A stretch of DNA of 64,000 bases from positions 20,757-84,756 of the forward strand of contig NZ_JARLLG010000014.1 of assembly GCF_029382255.1 (NCBI RefSeq), given 5' to 3'. Source of the DNA: Isoptericola croceus (lineage in GTDB: Bacteria; Actinomycetota; Actinomycetes; Actinomycetales; Cellulomonadaceae). Both the position numbers and the translations under genes were made by a program. Numbering within the stretch: position 1 is the first letter of the stretch; each line of letters begins with the position of its first letter. Under the pieces are notes generated by a model. It saw only the letters and a list, made by a program, of their open reading frames with translations, did no database searches and was not told where the DNA came from. Below are positions 61,474-64,000 of this stretch, piece after piece.

Positions 61474-62217
61474 TCAGCGGATCTCGGTGATCTCCGGCCC
61501 GCGGGTCAGCGGGTCGAAGGACGGCGCTTCCGGCGTGGCGTTCGGCGGGCCTGCCTCGGCTCCGTCCTTGCGCGACTGCTCGGGCAGCGTCAGCGTGAGC
61601 AGGTCTCGTGGCGGACGAGGGTTGCTGTCACGCACCACGACGATGTTCGCGAAGACGGACTCCAGCGGCTTGGCCGCCTCGGCGTCGACCGCCGCACGCC
61701 CGGAGAGCACGCCGCGCAGAAACCATCGGGGGCCGTCGTGGCCGATGAACCGCGCCGGCCGCACGGCCGCCTTGCCCTCGGCGGTCTTCGCCGGGATGCG
61801 GGCCATCAGCTCACGGCCGAAGGTGCCGGGGACGTCGTCGACCGTGCCGCCCTGCTTCGTCAGGGACGCGCCGATCTCCTCGCGCACCTCGTCCCAGATG
61901 CCCCCGCTCTTGGGCGCGGCGAACGCCTGGACCTGCAGCACCGAGCCCTGCAGCGAGGCAGCCACACCGGTCACCTTCTGCGACTTCTTGTCGACCTCCA
62001 TGCGCAGCTGCAGGCCGGGCAGGACGGGCAGCCAGATAGCTCCGAGGTCGACGCGCGGGCCCATGGCCGTGACCTGCGTGGAGTCGAACGGCCCGCGACC
62101 GGGCGCCTCCGCCGTCGGCTCCTCGGCCTCGCGGGCCCCGTCCGGCACGCCCGAGACCTCGTCCGTGGTCACGGACTCCGTCGCCTTCGTCGACGCCTTG
62201 CGCCGGAACAGACCCAC
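61474..62217 (-). CDS. DUF3710 family protein
   Basis: The 247-residue protein has the DUF3710 core DLGAIWLPVLPGLQLRMEVD and KSGGIWDEVREEIGASLTKQ, then GTFGRELMARIPAKTAEGKA and RFIGHDGPRWFLRGVLSG. The N-terminal segment is variable and acidic. The family is actinobacterial and uncharacterised, and it sits beside dut in many genomes, as here. The start is GTG 62217. Confidence 0.86.
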   Translation of the reverse strand: MGLFRRKASTKATESVTTDEVSGVPDGAREAEEPTAEAPGRGPFDSTQVTAMGPRVDLGAIWLPVLPGLQLRMEVDKKSQKVTGVAASLQGSVLQVQAFAAPKSGGIWDEVREEIGASLTKQGGTVDDVPGTFGRELMARIPAKTAEGKAAVRPARFIGHDGPRWFLRGVLSGRAAVDAEAAKPLESVFANIVVVRDSNPRPPRDLLTLTLPEQSRKDGAEAGPPNATPEAPSFDPLTRGPEITEIR

Positions 62218-62309
62218 CAGGGATCTCCTTGTCTCGTCGATTCCGACGGCGCACCGCCGTCATGTACTCCAGGTTAGACCGCCGGGGACAGCGGCCGGGA
62301 ACGCGCAGG

Positions 62310-62795
62310 TCAGGCCTGCGACACCCCACCGCTCGACCCGAATCCGCCGGAGCCGCGATGCGAGCCGGGCAACCGCTCGGCCACCATGAACCGGGCGTGC
62401 TCCACCCGCTGGATCACGAGCTGAGCGACGCGGTCCCCCCGGCGCAGCCGGACGGTCTCGTGCGGGTCCGTGTTCGCCAGCACGACCTTGATCTCGCCGC
62501 GATAACCCGCGTCGACGGTGCCGGGAGCATTGACGACCGTGACGCCGTGCTTGGCGGCCAGCCCTGAACGCGGGTGGACGAAGGCGGCGAACCCCTCGGG
62601 CAGCGCGATGGCGACGCCGGTCGGCACCACCCGGCGCTGCAGCGGACCGAGCTCGACGTCCTCGGTGGTGACCAGGTCGGCACCGGCATCGCCCGGGTGG
62701 GCGTACGTCGGCGCCGGGACCCCGTCGTCCAGGAGCGTGACGAGCACGTCGACCGTGCTCGGGTCGGTCACCGTCGGGCTCGCGTTCTCAGGCAC
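62310..62795 (-). CDS. dut: dUTP diphosphatase
   Basis: The 161-residue trimeric dUTPase hydrolyses dUTP to dUMP. All five motifs are seen: HPGDAGADL, HPRSGLAAKHGVTVVNAPG, VDAGYRGEIKVVLANTD, RRGDRVAQLVIQRVE and the glycine-rich tail RGSGGFGSSG. The ATG at 62795 gives a short N-terminal extension. Confidence 0.95.
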   Translation of the reverse strand: MPENASPTVTDPSTVDVLVTLLDDGVPAPTYAHPGDAGADLVTTEDVELGPLQRRVVPTGVAIALPEGFAAFVHPRSGLAAKHGVTVVNAPGTVDAGYRGEIKVVLANTDPHETVRLRRGDRVAQLVIQRVEHARFMVAERLPGSHRGSGGFGSSGGVSQA

Positions 62796-62838
62796 CCGGG
62801 CAGCCTAGCGGACACCCGGGGCCTGCGATGATGTGCCC

Positions 62839-63336
62839 ATGAACGACGCGTCCACCCGGCCATCCGACGTCACGGGCCCCCTCCCGCAACCAGAGTTCCG
62901 TGAGCGGCTCCTGCCCGGTCCGGGAGCATGGATCGCCGGCGTCGGGCTCGGGGTCATCGTGGCCGTGGTGATCCTGCCGCTGGCCCCGCTCGTCGCGCCG
63001 GGAGCGGGGGTCGTCGTCGCGGCCGGCGCCATCGCGACGCTCGTCGCCACCGCGCCGGTGGTGGAGGTCTCCGGCGGCGAGCTGCGCGCCGGCAGCGCGC
63101 ACGTCCCTGTCGCACTCCTCGGCTCCGTGACCCCGGTGTTCAGCGCGGAGGAGATGCGGGTGCAGCTCGGCCCGGAGCTCGATGCCCGCGCCTACGCGTG
63201 CCTGCGGAGCTGGGCCCGCACCGGCCTGAAGGTCGAGCTGAACGATCCGCTGGACCCCACGCCGTACTGGCTCGTCTCCACCCGGCGGCCCGACGATCTG
63301 GCCGCAGCTCTGGCCGAGGCCGCCGGCCCGGCCTGA
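62839..63336 (+). CDS. DUF3093 family membrane protein
   Basis: The 165-residue protein has two membrane segments (WIAGVGLGVIVAVVILPLAP and VVVAAGAIATLVATAPVVEV) and a cytoplasmic domain with DARAYACLRSWARTGLKVEL then NDPLDPTPYWLVSTRRPDDL, the DUF3093 signature. It corresponds to Rv2698 of Mycobacterium, next to dut. ATG 62839 is chosen; GTG 62833 is possible. Confidence 0.86.
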   Translation: MNDASTRPSDVTGPLPQPEFRERLLPGPGAWIAGVGLGVIVAVVILPLAPLVAPGAGVVVAAGAIATLVATAPVVEVSGGELRAGSAHVPVALLGSVTPVFSAEEMRVQLGPELDARAYACLRSWARTGLKVELNDPLDPTPYWLVSTRRPDDLAAALAEAAGPA

Positions 63337-63344
63337 GCCGGGGA

Positions 63345-63387
63345 CGACAAAGGCCGTCACGTCGAGGACATGACGGCCTGGTTGTCG
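63345..63387. terminator. Bidirectional terminator between DUF3093 and DUF4193 genes
   Basis: The inner stem aggccgtca/tgacggcct extends outward over cgacaa/ttgtcg with a 2-nt bulge. It sits between two convergent genes, so it can serve both. Confidence 0.7.
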
Positions 63388-63415
63388 GGAACCCCGCCCC
63401 ACGGTCGGTCGACCG

Positions 63416-63715
63416 TCAGGCGGCGCACTCCGTGCAGATCATCCGGCCCTTCTTCTCATAGGCCAGCTGGCTGCGGTGGTGCACGAGGAAGCAGTTCGAG
63501 CACGTGAACTCGTCCGCCTGGCGAGGCAGGACGCGCACGGCGAGCTCCTCACCGGACAGGTCGGCGCCCGGAAGCTCGAACCCTTCCGCAGCCTCCGTCT
63601 CGTCCTCGTCGACGACACCCGACGACTTGTCGGAACGACGGGCCTGGAGCTCCTGGATGGAGTCCTGCTCGTTGTCCTCTTCGTTCTTGCGGGGTGCGTC
63701 GTAGTCGGTGGCCAT
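63416..63715 (-). CDS. DUF4193 family protein
   Basis: The 99-residue protein begins MATDYDAPRKNEED and carries the C-terminal zinc-ribbon-like cysteines FTCSNCFLVHHRSQ and RMICTECAA typical of DUF4193. It corresponds to Rv2699c of Mycobacterium, adjacent to DUF3093. The function is unknown. The stretch 63716-64000 beyond it contains no clear gene. Confidence 0.88.
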   Translation of the reverse strand: MATDYDAPRKNEEDNEQDSIQELQARRSDKSSGVVDEDETEAAEGFELPGADLSGEELAVRVLPRQADEFTCSNCFLVHHRSQLAYEKKGRMICTECAA

Positions 63716-63902
63716 CTGTGGTGTCACACTCCGTGGGGGTCGGTGGTGGTACGCGCTGATAATGCTTGACGGACGGGTTTTGTTCCCGTTCGGCCCCCGG
63801 ATTCTGCACCATCCGCAGCAGACACGCGACACGACGGCGTGTCGCGCCGGTCACATCGGGCCTGACCAGCGCAAACAGCGGTGGTTCCGCCGGGCGACCA
63901 CC

Positions 63903-64000
63903 GGTCCGCCCCTGCCCTCGCAAGCTCGCTCCGGGTCAGCCCTCGGGTCCGATGGTCGGTCCGCCCCTGCCCTCGCAAGCTCGCTCCGGGTCAGCCCTCG
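63903..64000. repeat. 43-bp direct repeat with 55-bp period
   Basis: The 43-bp sequence beginning ggtccgcccctgccctcgca at 63903-63945 recurs exactly at 63958-64000 and may continue beyond the window. It lies upstream of the DUF4193 gene in non-coding DNA. Confidence 0.85.

Overview
The window is high-GC actinobacterial DNA. GTG and TTG starts, tightly overlapped operons and -10 boxes lying directly on start codons are common. Gene content and order (dxs, RNase D, DUF3000, TRAM methyltransferase, APC permease, paired TrkA, DUF3159, OB-fold, DUF3710, dut, DUF3093, DUF4193) match a conserved actinobacterial chromosomal locus known from Mycobacterium. The aspartate racemase plus two ATP-grasp ligases point to a Micrococcales species with a D-amino-acid peptidoglycan bridge, such as a Cellulomonas, Cellulosimicrobium or Isoptericola relative. 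That placement is inference.

Layout. 1-5.7 kb: the end of a DUF58/TgpA operon, tRNA-Val(CAC), the p-aminobenzoate genes pabB and pabC with a reductase-like gene between them, and two tRNA clusters (Gly-Cys-Val, then Gly-Val) with a DUF2277 gene between. 5.6-20.4 kb: an apparent genomic island bounded by a 19-bp direct repeat of the tRNA-Val 3' end (5635-5653 and 20343-20361). It carries an intact IS1249-type element with 8-bp target duplications, a frameshifted ISL3 element and a broken IS3 element. Its cargo is a lower-GC cassette of three unusual genes (a helical protein, a proteasome-fold-like protein and a HEPN protein), an excisionase-like HTH, a LuxR regulator, and an alpha/beta hydrolase plus two flavoprotein monooxygenase genes followed by a decayed membrane protein. 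An ISAs1 transposase fragment abuts the right-hand repeat.

20.4-47.7 kb is core chromosome. It holds an HNH nuclease, a degenerate TreZ-like protein, zapE, a RibD-like reductase, and the operon gnd, two ATP-grasp ligases and aspartate racemase. After these come DUF3000 and RNase D, beta-oxidation fadA/fadB, a PPOX-family protein, HAD and SGNH hydrolases, a GCS2-type ligase, dxs, the GuaB1-type GMP reductase, a NUDIX hydrolase, a phosphotransferase-like protein, and a TetR/hydrolase divergent pair with a visible operator.

47.7-51.4 kb is a second accessory patch, with an HTH fragment, an intact Phd/RelE-like toxin-antitoxin pair on a probably leaderless transcript, an orphan gene and a frameshifted abortive-infection (Abi_C) remnant. 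51.4-64 kb returns to core genes: acnA behind a perfect 18-bp palindrome, DUF5701, a TRAM-domain RNA methyltransferase, an APC permease beside two TrkA proteins, and the DUF3159/OB-fold/DUF3710/dut/DUF3093/DUF4193 block. The window ends in a 55-bp-period direct repeat.

No rRNA, CRISPR array, phage structural gene or integrase was seen.
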